Shown here: positions 25,519 to 34,500 of the stretch, piece by piece
Layout of the letters: each line of letters starts with the position of its first letter
Position numbering within the stretch: position 1 is the first letter of the stretch
Position numbers and translations under genes: made by a program
Notes under the pieces: model-generated
What the model was told of the DNA's origin: nothing
What the model saw: only the letters and a program-made list of their open reading frames with translations
Databases searched by the model: none
Assembly (NCBI GenBank): GCA_041662485.1
Contig: JBAZSJ010000013.1
Location: forward strand, 36,051 to 100,050
Source of the DNA: Rariglobus sp041662485
GTDB taxonomy: Bacteria; Verrucomicrobiota; Verrucomicrobiia; Opitutales; Opitutaceae
Reading direction: 5' to 3'
DNA length: 64,000 bases

Positions 25519-28116
25519 TCAAGGCGTGGAGGCGGGCACGGAGAGCTTGATCAGGCCGCCCAGCTTGGGCGCGGTCTTGGTCGCGCCAGGCAACAGGAAG
25601 AAGCCCTGCCCCACCGTGTCGCCCGCCGCCGGAGCGACCAGTTGCAGGAACGTGCCCTCCAACGGAACCACCCGGGCGGGCATGGAACCGACCGCCGCCA
25701 GATTCATCGTGCCGGTAAAGGAACCGTCCGCCAGATTCACCGTCGCGGTCAGCGAAGACGTGCCGCTTCCCGTGAGCGTCGCGGTCGTCCCCGACGCGGG
25801 CAACGTCACGGTGACCGGCAGACTGTAAGTGTTGTTCGGAGATTGGTTGGACAGTCCTTGGATGGCCCCCGCGTCCGCGCGGGAAACCAGCAGCGTGAGC
25901 GTGCGGCCGGAACCCAGGCCCAGCTTGGTGGCCAGCGCCCCCACGTCGGCGACAGGCGTCCACGGCTCGACGACCAGGTTGAGACCGAGCCAGCCAAAGC
26001 CGGCGGGGAACACCTTGTCCTTGGTGCTGGCGTTCTTGCTCCAATAAAAATCCTGCCCCCGACCGGAGGCCACATGGTAGGTCGAAGGCTGCCCGTCGCG
26101 CGGGCTAAGCGGCAGAAAGCCCGCCGCATAACTCCACGCCCGCTTGTAGGGCATGATCATGGGCCGGTAGGTCCCATCGGCGTCGGTCGCATACGAACCG
26201 GTCACCACCGTCCCGTCCGAAAACTTCCCGCGCAACGACATCACTCCCGTGGGAGCGATCGTCACCACCATATGGCCGGCCCCCGAGGGAGCGGGCAGCG
26301 TTCCATAGTTGTAAACATCGCCCAGCGTCATCGCATAGGAACCTTGCCAAGGGGCCGGCGAGCTCGCGCCGTAGCCGCCCACCTTCGCGCCGCCTACCAT
26401 GGTATCGACCGAGGGCGGCGTCCCCGGAAGGGTCAAAGAGCCCGTGAAAACACCATCCCGGTCCACCGCGATGGCCAGCGTGGCGCCACCTTTCAACGGA
26501 ATGCTGGCAGACGCCGACGAGTTGAGGGCGTTCAAGGCAAGCACGCCCTTCAACTTGGCGACAAACCCGTTTCCATACGTCATCGTGCCGGTGTAAGCCC
26601 CGTTCGCGGCGACCAGAATCGCGATCTTGCCGCTCGGCACGCCGCCGGTGCTGAACAGCAGTCCCTCAAACGCACCGGTCATCGCCGGCAAAAACGGCTG
26701 CACCACCAGCATGCGGGTCGTCACCGCGCTCTTCGTCTTCCCCACCTGAGACCAGGCCGTGTAGCTGTAGACCCCGGGACCGGACGCGACCGTGCCGGTG
26801 ATCTGGCCGGTCGAGGCGTTGATTTTCAGACCTTTGGGCAACCCTTTGGCAAAGTATTTGGTGCCGGCGCTCGCGCCGCCGCCCGCGATAGCCAGCGGAG
26901 ACCCTTGATGCACCACGCTCGGAGCCGCGCCCAAAACAGTGATGCGCTGGGCGGTCGTTGTCGTGCCGGCCCCGACGGCGGTCACGATGCAGTGATACTG
27001 GTCGCCCGCCGCCACCAAGTTGGCCGGCACCATCAAGCTCGCGGTGGTCGTGCCCGTGTAGCCGTCGCCATCATGAATGTCGGCCCAGCCCGCGCCGCCT
27101 GCGGGAAACCGCTGCCATTGGAATGTCGCCGCAGCCGTGTTGGCCACGCGAAAGGCCGCCGCCTGACCCGCACCGACGGTCACTCCTGTCGAGCTGGCGA
27201 TAAAGGTGGATTCCACGACGTGCCCGCTCGTGTCGGCGGCACGCACGGTGATGCCCGCCGCGCCTGCGGCCTGCGGAACGAGGACGAGCTGGCTGGTCGC
27301 GAGCGTGGCCCCGGTGATGCTCGCGGTGATGATGGCCGGATTGGTGCTCTCCACGCTCAGGAGCGGCAACAGCGGCAAGGAGTCGATCACCACCAGGTTG
27401 CTGATCTGCAGCGAGCCACCCGTGTAATTATACAGGGGCATGTCCGTGAAATCGCCCCCGAACAAGCCCGAGGCATCATAAGTTGGGATGGCCGCGATCG
27501 CATCCGCCACCGACATGCCGGTGCCCAAGACCTGCGCAAAGACGGTGAAGCCGCCGTTTTGGTTGTCCAGGTTGGCGCTGTTGTCCACGAGGTTGATGAA
27601 CCACTGGTTGGTGGCGCTGTTGATCGTCTCCGGCGTGGGATCTTGTCCCTCGGCCGGCCCCACCTTGGCCATGGCCAGCGTGCCGCGCGTGTTGGAGAGA
27701 TTGAACTCGTTGACCACGGTCCCCAGCGACTGCACATCGTAAACCGTCGAGCCGCCCAGGGTATGACCGCCCGTCTGAAATATAAAATCCGCCACCAAAC
27801 GCTGGATCAGCAGATGATCATAGGCCCCGGACGTCACATAGCTCAGGAAATTGGCCACCGTGGCGGGCGCCTTGTCGTCGCGCAGCTCGATGTTGATCTT
27901 CCCCAGTGTGGTGTTGAGTTGCACGACCTGCCCCGTTGCTCCGGGAATCCCGAAGAAGGCCCCCAGATTAAGGGAGGCGGCACCGGACCCGGTGCCGACA
28001 TTCAACGCCGGCAGGGGCTGAAGAACCGCCGGCGTCGCCGAGGTTTCATCTGAAGCCCCATGCGCACGCACGCAGGCAATCGCAGCCGCCAGGATCAAGA
28101 CAAAGGGTAGTCTCAT
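25519..28116 (-). CDS. Large secreted cyclophilin-type peptidyl-prolyl isomerase with Ig-like and beta repeat modules
   Basis: 865 aa from ATG 28116, with a Sec signal peptide (1-20). Residues about 45-215 are a cyclophilin: VVQLNTTLGKINIELRDDKAP, FQTGGHTLGG, TNQWFINLVDN, GGFTVFAQVLGTGM. An Ig-like module (about 310-400) and a putative-Ig stretch (GLPKGLKINASTGQITGTV) follow, then about 400 residues of Gly/Thr-rich beta repeats (GAYTGTMTYGNG, GVFTGSLTLPG, GSYATDADGTYRP). Much larger than typical 150-250 aa cyclophilins; probably exported and acting on surface proteins. Confidence 0.85.
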   Translation of the reverse strand: MRLPFVLILAAAIACVRAHGASDETSATPAVLQPLPALNVGTGSGAASLNLGAFFGIPGATGQVVQLNTTLGKINIELRDDKAPATVANFLSYVTSGAYDHLLIQRLVADFIFQTGGHTLGGSTVYDVQSLGTVVNEFNLSNTRGTLAMAKVGPAEGQDPTPETINSATNQWFINLVDNSANLDNQNGGFTVFAQVLGTGMSVADAIAAIPTYDASGLFGGDFTDMPLYNYTGGSLQISNLVVIDSLPLLPLLSVESTNPAIITASITGATLATSQLVLVPQAAGAAGITVRAADTSGHVVESTFIASSTGVTVGAGQAAAFRVANTAAATFQWQRFPAGGAGWADIHDGDGYTGTTTASLMVPANLVAAGDQYHCIVTAVGAGTTTTAQRITVLGAAPSVVHQGSPLAIAGGGASAGTKYFAKGLPKGLKINASTGQITGTVASGPGVYSYTAWSQVGKTKSAVTTRMLVVQPFLPAMTGAFEGLLFSTGGVPSGKIAILVAANGAYTGTMTYGNGFVAKLKGVLALNALNSSASASIPLKGGATLAIAVDRDGVFTGSLTLPGTPPSVDTMVGGAKVGGYGASSPAPWQGSYAMTLGDVYNYGTLPAPSGAGHMVVTIAPTGVMSLRGKFSDGTVVTGSYATDADGTYRPMIMPYKRAWSYAAGFLPLSPRDGQPSTYHVASGRGQDFYWSKNASTKDKVFPAGFGWLGLNLVVEPWTPVADVGALATKLGLGSGRTLTLLVSRADAGAIQGLSNQSPNNTYSLPVTVTLPASGTTATLTGSGTSSLTATVNLADGSFTGTMNLAAVGSMPARVVPLEGTFLQLVAPAAGDTVGQGFFLLPGATKTAPKLGGLIKLSVPASTP

Positions 28117-28187
28117 AAAAGGGGCTGAACATAGCCCTCTCCACCTCACTCGCAAAGCTTTTGTGCGAGATCCGACACCGCCGCCCC

Positions 28188-29114
28188 TCAAGCCGGACGC
28201 TTCGCGCACTCGCGCAACCGGTTGTAAAGCGCCTCCAGCCGCGGAGTCGGCACGCCCTTCGCCTGCGCACGCCTCAACGGCTCCCCCCAGATCGGCTCCA
28301 CTTCAAGCGGCCTGCCCGCCAGATAGTCCAACATCGTCGAGGGTTTATACGGCCCCATCGTTCGCGTGCGCTCGACTTGGTGAGTCACAAAATCCTCGGG
28401 AATCTTGAATCCATACGCCGCCGCCGCCGCCTGCACCTCGCGCATCAGCGCCCACACCTCGGCCTCCCGCTCCGGCGACTGCAGGATCACGTCGGTCGTC
28501 ATCCCGCCGTGCACCACCGAAAGGCCGTTGAAGGGCACGTTCCAAACCAGTTTCTTCCAACGCGCCTCAAGCAGGCTCGGACTGATCTCCGTCGTCACTC
28601 CGGCGCGCCCAAACCAATCCGCCACCGTCTGCGTGCGCGGCTGCGGTCCGCCGGCAAACTCGCCTATCACCACATACCCCTGCATCGTGCACTCGGCCAC
28701 GCCCGGCGCGATGCGATTGGCGCATATAAAACACAGTCCGCCGAGCGTCCGCTCCGGTCCGACGATCACCGCCACCGGTTCGTCCACGCCCATGCCGTTC
28801 TGCAAATTCAGCACCACGGTGTTCGCATGGAGCAACGGCGGCAGTAAACGCGCGAGCTGGTCGTTGGCGGTGGCCTTGAGCGTGACGATCACGAGATCGA
28901 CCGGCCCGATTTCCTCCGGCGTCGCGGCGACCTTCACCGACGGCAACGTAAAATCCCCGTCCGTCGTCTTCACCAAGATCCCGCGCGTGCGCAGCACCTC
29001 GAGGTCGCTCCGCGCCAAAAACGAAACGTCGGCCCCGGCCCGCGCCAGCCGCCCGCCGTAATACAGCCCGAGCGCACCCGACCCGACGATGGCGATGGAA
29101 GAAATTTGGGACAC
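28188..29114 (-). CDS. Ketopantoate reductase-like (PanE/ApbA family) dehydrogenase
   Basis: 308 aa from GTG. N-terminal Rossmann motif IAIVGSGALGLYYGGRLA (dinucleotide GxGxxG), mid-region LNLQNGMGVDE, and C-terminal helical domain with the catalytic Lys in EARWKKLVWNVPFNGL and PSTMLDYLAGRPLEVE. PanE reduces 2-dehydropantoate with NADPH, but many paralogues act on other 2-oxo acids. No pan genes are near, so the specific substrate is open. Confidence 0.88.
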   Translation of the reverse strand: MSQISSIAIVGSGALGLYYGGRLARAGADVSFLARSDLEVLRTRGILVKTTDGDFTLPSVKVAATPEEIGPVDLVIVTLKATANDQLARLLPPLLHANTVVLNLQNGMGVDEPVAVIVGPERTLGGLCFICANRIAPGVAECTMQGYVVIGEFAGGPQPRTQTVADWFGRAGVTTEISPSLLEARWKKLVWNVPFNGLSVVHGGMTTDVILQSPEREAEVWALMREVQAAAAAYGFKIPEDFVTHQVERTRTMGPYKPSTMLDYLAGRPLEVEPIWGEPLRRAQAKGVPTPRLEALYNRLRECAKRPA

Positions 29115-29192
29115 CCGTGAACACTAGGATGGATGAGCGGCAAGAATCCAGAACTCTGAATGCCTTATCCTTTATCTGCGACGATCCGCGGT

Positions 29193-29345
29193 TAGAGCGG
29201 TTTCAGTAAACCTGTAGCTGATTTGAAATGTAGGCCCGACCGGTGGTCGGGCTTTTTCGCTCCCAAGCAACCCGACCACCGGTCGGGTCTACACCCGTGC
29301 ATCCTTCCCATGATAAATGGCCACAGTTTTATTTGAACCGCCCTA
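29193..29345. repeat. Compound element C: terminal inverted repeats around a hairpin core
   Basis: Left end TAGAGCGGTTTCAGTAAACC then TGTAGC. The right end, read inversely, is TAGGGCGGTTCAAATAAAAC then TGTGGCC. Core: GTAGGCCCGACCGGTGGTCG paired with CCCGACCACCGGTCGGGTCT, ending ACAC. The 353-bp gap 29115-29467 contains this element and, beyond it, no evident gene. Confidence 0.75.
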
Positions 29346-29467
29346 AAACTTCGTGTCGTTGATCCCCGCCCCCTATGCCCGGAAACGGCCTGATCGTGCT
29401 ATAAAAAGCCCTTCCCGTGAAGGCGCCCCTCCCCGCCGTCTGCTATCGTTGGCCTCCACTTTTACCC

Positions 29468-32122
29468 ATGCCCACCCTCCCCCGCCTCACCGACCTGCGC
29501 TGCGAACACCTCGTCAATCCCCTCGGCCTCGACGAAGCCGCGCCCCGCTTCTCCTGGAAACTCGCCGACACCCGCACCGGCGCCGCCCAGGTCTCCTACC
29601 AAATCGAAGTCTCCGCCACCAACGCGGTCGTGTGGGACTCGCGGCGCGTCGACGCCGACACCTCCGTCCTCGTTCCCTACGACGGCCCCGCGCTCGAACC
29701 GCACACCCGCTACCACTGGCGCGCGCGCATCTGGGACCAAACCGGCCTCGTGACCGCCTGGAGTGAAACCGCCTGGTTCGAGACCGGCTTTCTCTCGCCC
29801 AACGCCACATGGCCGGCCGCGGAGTGGATCCATCTTTCGCTTCCGGGCAACGCCGACATCCAGCCCGTCGCCCAGCTTCGCAAAACCTTCCAGCTTCCCT
29901 CCGCGCCCCGCGAAGCCCGCCTCTACATCACCGCGCGCGGAATCTTCGAACCCCATCTCAACGACAAACGCATCGGCCGCGACGTGCTCACCCCCGGCTG
30001 GACCGACTACCGCCACCGCATCGAATACCTCGCCTACGATGTCACCGCGCAGCTCCGCGCCGGCGACAACACCCTCGGCGCCCTCCTCGCCAACGGCTGG
30101 TATGCCGGCAACCTCGCATGGGCGAACACCCGCGAACACTATGGCTCGGAGACCGCCCTCCTCGCCACCTTGCGCATCGTCGCCGCCGACGGCACCGTCC
30201 ACTGGATCGGCACCGACTCTTCCTGGCGCGGTTCACCGGGCCCCATCCTCTCCGCCGATCTCTACAACGGCGAAACTTACGATGCCCGCCTCGAAGCCCG
30301 CGACTGGTGCACACCCGCCTCTCCGGCCAAAGGCTGGAAATCCGCCCGCGTGCTCGCCTTCCCGACCGTCGCCCTCACCGCCAAGGCCTTCGGCCGCGTG
30401 CGCACCATCGAGGAACTCAAGCCCGTCGCCCTCACCCAGCCCGCGAAAGGCCGCCACGTTTTCGACCTCGCGCAAAACATGGTCGGCAACATCCGCCTGC
30501 GCATCCGCGCGCCGCGCGGCGCCCGCATCACCATCCGTTACGCCGAGATGCTCCAGACCGACGGCACCCTCTACACCGCCAATCTCCGCTCGGCGAAATG
30601 CACCGACACCTACGTCTGCAGCGGCGGCGGCGAGGAAATCTACGAGCCGCGCTTCACCTTCCACGGCTTCCGCTACGTCGAACTCTCCGGCCTGAAAACC
30701 AAGCCGCGCCTCGACGCCGTCACCGGCCTCGTCTGGCACACCGAGATGACGCCGACCGGCACGTTCACCACGTCGAACCCGCAGGTGAACCAGCTCCAGA
30801 GCAACATCCGCTGGGGCCAGCGCGGCAACTTTCTGGAAGCCCCCACCGACTGCCCGCAGCGCGACGAACGCCTCGGCTGGACCGGCGACGCCCAGGTGTT
30901 CATCCCCACCGCCGCCTTCAACTACGATGTCGCGTCCTTCTTCCGCAAATGGACGCGCGATCTCGTGGACGGCCAGTATGAAACCGGCGCCTACCCCGAC
31001 ATCGCGCCCGACCTCATGCGCAACCTCTACCCCGAAGCGGAAGGCGGCAACGCCGCCTGGGCCGACGCCGGCGTCATCTGCCCCTGGGTCGCCTACCAAA
31101 AATACGGCGACACGCGCATCCTTGAGGAAAACTACCCCGCGATGGTGCGCTACATCGATTACCAGCAGCGCACCTCGACCAACCTCATCCGCCCCGACAC
31201 GAACTATGGCGACTGGCTTTCCCCCGAGGCGACCAACCCGTCCTGGGCCGCCACCCCGTGCGATCTCATCGGCACCGCCTACTTCGCCCGCACCTCCGGA
31301 ATCATGGCGGAGATCGCGCGCATCCTCGGCCATGCCGCCGACTCCAGGCGCTTCTCAAAACTCCACGCCAAAGTCGTCGCCGCCTTTAACCGCCACTACG
31401 TCAGCAAGGACGCCCGCATCGCCGGCGACACGCAGACCGCCTACCTCCTCGCGCTCGGCTTCGACCTGCTCCCGGAAAAACAACGTCCCGCCGCGCTCGC
31501 CCATCTCGACCGCGCCTTCAAGCGCCGCAACCACCACCTCTGCACCGGCTTCGTCGGCACGCCCCTGCTCTGCCCCGTGCTCACGCGTTTCGGACGCACC
31601 GACCTCGCCTACAAACTCCTCTTCAACGACGACTACCCGTCGTGGTTTTTCCCCATCAAAAACGGCGCGACCACCATGTGGGAACGCTGGAACAGCTGGA
31701 CGCCCGACAAGGGCTTCGGCGAAGTCGGCATGAACTCCTTCAACCACTACGCCTACGGTGCGATCGGCGAATGGCTCTACTCCACCGTCGCCGGCATCAG
31801 CGAACTCGCCCCCGGTTTCAAGCGCATCCTCCTGCGCCCCCAACCGCACGAAAAGCTCACCCACGCCGCCGCCACGCTCGAGTCGCCCTACGGCCAAATC
31901 GGCAGCGCCTGGAAACGCACGCGTTCCACCCTCGCGTGGACGGTCGTCGTTCCGCCCAACACGCAGGCCGTCGCCGTCCCGCCCGCCGCCTCGCTCGACG
32001 CGGTCAAGGTCAACGGCAAGCCCTGGTCCGCGCACGAGGGCATCCGCGCCGCCGTCGCCTTCGACGGCCGCCCCGCGCTCACGCTAACGCCCGGTCGCTA
32101 CAAGTTCACGATGCCGACGTAG
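29468..32122 (+). CDS. GH78 alpha-L-rhamnosidase
   Basis: 884 aa from ATG 29468 (a GTG 17 codons upstream is possible). N-terminal beta-sandwich domains, then the (alpha/alpha)6 barrel with the GH78 signature APTDCPQRDERLGWTGDAQV near 460-480, whose acidic residues act as general acid, and TMWERWNSW near 735-745. C-terminal beta domain ends GRYKFTMPT. Cleaves terminal alpha-L-rhamnose. No Sec signal is visible, so possibly cytoplasmic on imported oligosaccharides. Its TAG stop is part of the GTAGGGC end of the next repeat. Confidence 0.95.
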   Translation: MPTLPRLTDLRCEHLVNPLGLDEAAPRFSWKLADTRTGAAQVSYQIEVSATNAVVWDSRRVDADTSVLVPYDGPALEPHTRYHWRARIWDQTGLVTAWSETAWFETGFLSPNATWPAAEWIHLSLPGNADIQPVAQLRKTFQLPSAPREARLYITARGIFEPHLNDKRIGRDVLTPGWTDYRHRIEYLAYDVTAQLRAGDNTLGALLANGWYAGNLAWANTREHYGSETALLATLRIVAADGTVHWIGTDSSWRGSPGPILSADLYNGETYDARLEARDWCTPASPAKGWKSARVLAFPTVALTAKAFGRVRTIEELKPVALTQPAKGRHVFDLAQNMVGNIRLRIRAPRGARITIRYAEMLQTDGTLYTANLRSAKCTDTYVCSGGGEEIYEPRFTFHGFRYVELSGLKTKPRLDAVTGLVWHTEMTPTGTFTTSNPQVNQLQSNIRWGQRGNFLEAPTDCPQRDERLGWTGDAQVFIPTAAFNYDVASFFRKWTRDLVDGQYETGAYPDIAPDLMRNLYPEAEGGNAAWADAGVICPWVAYQKYGDTRILEENYPAMVRYIDYQQRTSTNLIRPDTNYGDWLSPEATNPSWAATPCDLIGTAYFARTSGIMAEIARILGHAADSRRFSKLHAKVVAAFNRHYVSKDARIAGDTQTAYLLALGFDLLPEKQRPAALAHLDRAFKRRNHHLCTGFVGTPLLCPVLTRFGRTDLAYKLLFNDDYPSWFFPIKNGATTMWERWNSWTPDKGFGEVGMNSFNHYAYGAIGEWLYSTVAGISELAPGFKRILLRPQPHEKLTHAAATLESPYGQIGSAWKRTRSTLAWTVVVPPNTQAVAVPPAASLDAVKVNGKPWSAHEGIRAAVAFDGRPALTLTPGRYKFTMPT

Positions 32123-32202
32123 GGCCGGCGCTCGCGCCGCGCCCGGATCGAATGTGACCACGCTGCCCGCAGCAAGAGGCGCGGCGCAAGCGACGGCCCT
32201 AC
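32119..32202. repeat. Intergenic hairpin element, GTAGGGCCGGCGCTCGCGCC family
   Basis: Left arm GTAGGGCCGGCGCTCGCGCC (GCGCC), right arm its near-inverse GGCGCGGCGCAAGCGACGGC (CCTAC). The TAG inside each end is the stop codon of the flanking convergent gene: GH78 at 32120-32122, and the AraC regulator at 32199-32201 on the other strand. Confidence 0.85.
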
Positions 32203-33065
32203 ATCTGAACCTGCGTCCCCCTCCACTCCCCCGGCGTGCAGCCCATGCGCCGGCGGAACTGGCGGGCGAAATAATTGCTGTCGTTGAACCCCGCCGCCAG
32301 CGCCGCCTCCGTCACGGTCTTGTCCGCGTCGCGCAGCAGGTGGCACGCGCGCGCCAGCCGGGCTTGCAGCACGTAGTCTATCGGCGACGTGCCCGTCACC
32401 GCCTTGAACGCCCGCTTGAACGTGCTCAGCGACATGCCCGCTTTTTTGGCGAGCACGTCCAGCCCGATCACTTCCTCATGACGTTCCTCGATGTGGCCGA
32501 TCGCCTTTTGCACCGCGAGCAGCCGGCGTCCGCCGGACGACGCGTGCGCGCCGTAGCCTCGCGCCAGCCGCACCAGCAGTTGCACAAACAGCGCCTCGAC
32601 CAGCGCCGCGCCGCCGGGCACGTAGCGTTTCGCCTCGGCGTCGAGCTCGCGCACGAGCGTCATCACGCGGTCGAGTTCTTCGGGCGGCAACCGCAGGTGG
32701 CCGACAAATCCCTGGGCGTCGCGATACTTCGGCTCGGACTCGAACAACGCCTGATACCCCGGCATGCGACGCAGTTCCTCGGTCGGCTCCGGCAGGCGGA
32801 CGGGCAGGAAAAGCACGTTGGTGAGGCTCAGCCGCCGCGTATCGGCAAAGCCGTGCGGATGCTCCGGCGGCATGAAAAACACGTCGCCCGCCGCGATCGG
32901 ATAACGTCCCTGTGCCGTCACGTGCGAGGCCGTTCCCCCCGTGATGACGGTCAGCTCGGCAAACTCGTGGCGATGCACCCCCATCGCCCCCTGCGCCGGC
33001 ATCGACAGCACGGCCACCGGCAGTTCCGGCACCAAAAAATAATCGGCGACGCGCAGCCTGTTCAT
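32199..33065 (-). CDS. AraC-family transcriptional regulator (cupin sensor)
   Basis: 288 aa. N-terminal sugar-binding cupin (about 5-110: HRHEFAELTVITGG, GDVFFMPPEHPHGF) and C-terminal double HTH (about 190-285: IGLDVLAKKAGMSLSTFKRAFKAVTGTSPIDYVLQ, ALAAGFNDSNYFARQFRRRMGCTP). Same layout as RhaS/RhaR. It is convergent with the rhamnosidase, so control of the rhamnose genes is plausible but inferred. Confidence 0.92.
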   Translation of the reverse strand: MNRLRVADYFLVPELPVAVLSMPAQGAMGVHRHEFAELTVITGGTASHVTAQGRYPIAAGDVFFMPPEHPHGFADTRRLSLTNVLFLPVRLPEPTEELRRMPGYQALFESEPKYRDAQGFVGHLRLPPEELDRVMTLVRELDAEAKRYVPGGAALVEALFVQLLVRLARGYGAHASSGGRRLLAVQKAIGHIEERHEEVIGLDVLAKKAGMSLSTFKRAFKAVTGTSPIDYVLQARLARACHLLRDADKTVTEAALAAGFNDSNYFARQFRRRMGCTPGEWRGTQVQM

Positions 33066-33126
33066 GAGGTGAGCCGAACGTGCTGGTCACCGCAACGGAC
33101 GTCAATGCGGGAGCCGACCCGCAAGC

Positions 33127-34266
33127 TCAGGCCTTGGCCGGGGCCGCGGTGGAATTGCGGACGACGAGGCTGGTCGGAATGACGACCTTGCGGGGCGCGC
33201 TTTTCACGGCGTCCTCCTCGTCCAGCTCCAGGATCGCCTGCAGCTCGCGCACGCCCGTGCGGCCTATTTCGGCGATGGGGACATGCACCGTCGTGAGCGG
33301 AGGATGGAGCGAGGCCGCCAGCGGAACGTCGTCAAAGCCCGTGATGCTGATATCCTCCGGAACGCGCAGGCCGAGCTGGTGGGCGCGGCTGATCGCTCCG
33401 GCGGCGGCGGAATCGTTGAAACAGTAAAGCGCGGTCGGGCGCTCGGCACAGCGCATGATGTTGTCGATCGCCGTGACACCGCCCTGCGTGCCCAGCACGC
33501 CGAAGAAGCCGTAATCGGGCGGCAGCTCGATGCCGTGCTCCGCCAGCACGGTCTCGATGGTCCGGCGCTGCTCAAGGATGTTGTAGGAGTTGGCCCCGAG
33601 CGGCCCGAGCGAAAAGGCGATCCGCCGGTGCCCCAGGCCGATCAGGTGGGTGAGCATCAGCCGCGTGCCGGTGACATAGTCGGGAACGACGGACACCATG
33701 CCTTGCAACGGCTGATACTGGCCGAGGTAAACGGCCCGGGCGTTGTTCGCCTGGATCGCCTCGAGCAGACTCAGGTTGGCCTGGCCGGCGCACAGGAACT
33801 TGGTGGCGGTGCCGTTGCGCAGCGGGGCGGGCAACGCCTCGGGATGCGCGTGGTAGTCCACGGCATCGTCGAACTGGCAGAAGGTGATCTGGCCGGCGCG
33901 GTCGGCAAGGGCCTCGACGACGCCGGAGAAAAGATAGGAATAGTAGGAGGTGCGGACGTTATCGACGGACTTGGGCAACAAGAAACAATAGCCCCCAAAT
34001 TCGGGATATATCAGGTTCAAGGCCCTCGGATCCTTCGGCTGATACCCGAGATCGCGACAGGTCTTCAGGATGAGCGCGCGGGTGCGCGGACTCACCCGCC
34101 CGCGTCCGTCGGCGCTGGTGAGCAACGAAGAAACCGCCCCGGGCGACACACCGGCAAGCCGCGCGATGGTCGTAACCTTCACCGCACGCGCCTTTCCCGT
34201 TGAATCTCCCCGCACAGGCGATGGATCGGCGATGGAGGGAACGGAGGCGTTTTCAGCTTTCGGCAT
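33127..34266 (-). CDS. LacI-family transcriptional regulator
   Basis: 379 aa from ATG 34266. LacI HTH at about 30-75 (VKVTTIARLAGVSPGAVSSLL...RVSPRTRALILKTCRDLGYQP), then a periplasmic-binding-protein-like sensor (about 90-375; ISITGFDDVPLAASLHPPLTTVHVP). Thirty extra residues precede the HTH. Divergent from the PEP-CTERM protein at 34501; candidate operators lie in between. Confidence 0.92.
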   Translation of the reverse strand: MPKAENASVPSIADPSPVRGDSTGKARAVKVTTIARLAGVSPGAVSSLLTSADGRGRVSPRTRALILKTCRDLGYQPKDPRALNLIYPEFGGYCFLLPKSVDNVRTSYYSYLFSGVVEALADRAGQITFCQFDDAVDYHAHPEALPAPLRNGTATKFLCAGQANLSLLEAIQANNARAVYLGQYQPLQGMVSVVPDYVTGTRLMLTHLIGLGHRRIAFSLGPLGANSYNILEQRRTIETVLAEHGIELPPDYGFFGVLGTQGGVTAIDNIMRCAERPTALYCFNDSAAAGAISRAHQLGLRVPEDISITGFDDVPLAASLHPPLTTVHVPIAEIGRTGVRELQAILELDEEDAVKSAPRKVVIPTSLVVRNSTAAPAKA

Positions 34267-34283
34267 AAGCACTCTATGTGACG

Positions 34284-34354
34284 ACCGATTTATTCCAGTC
34301 AATCTTTTACATAAACCATACCGATAAGAGAAATTCATCATCGGTTACACCGAT
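34284..34354. promoter_or_regulatory. Candidate LacI-type operator cluster
   Basis: A perfect palindrome ATCGGT-TAC-ACCGAT at 34340-34354, with two further ACCGAT half sites at 34284-34289 and 34320-34325, all within the 234-bp AT-rich divergent region between the LacI gene and the PEP-CTERM gene. Position suggests autoregulation and control of 34501; unproven. Confidence 0.5.
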
Positions 34355-34500
34355 AAATCTGATTTTAGCCAAAACGCGGGCCATGCTTTACCCCAGAGCG
34401 AGAGCACTCATATTGGCACAAAAAACTTGACGTGACATTTTTTTATACCTGAACTGGTAAAAGTTTTTCTTTTTCAGTAAAAAATTAACCGAACATCCCC

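Noticed and set aside
25507..28053. 848-aa plus-strand open frame opposite the secreted cyclophilin
   Set aside because: Arg/His/Gly-rich antisense shadow typical of high-GC DNA; the minus-strand product has a signal peptide and clear cyclophilin motifs.
34427..34449. Sigma-70 promoter (TTGACG / TATACC) upstream of the PEP-CTERM gene
   Set aside because: Spacing is only 11 bp, too short for a sigma-70 promoter.
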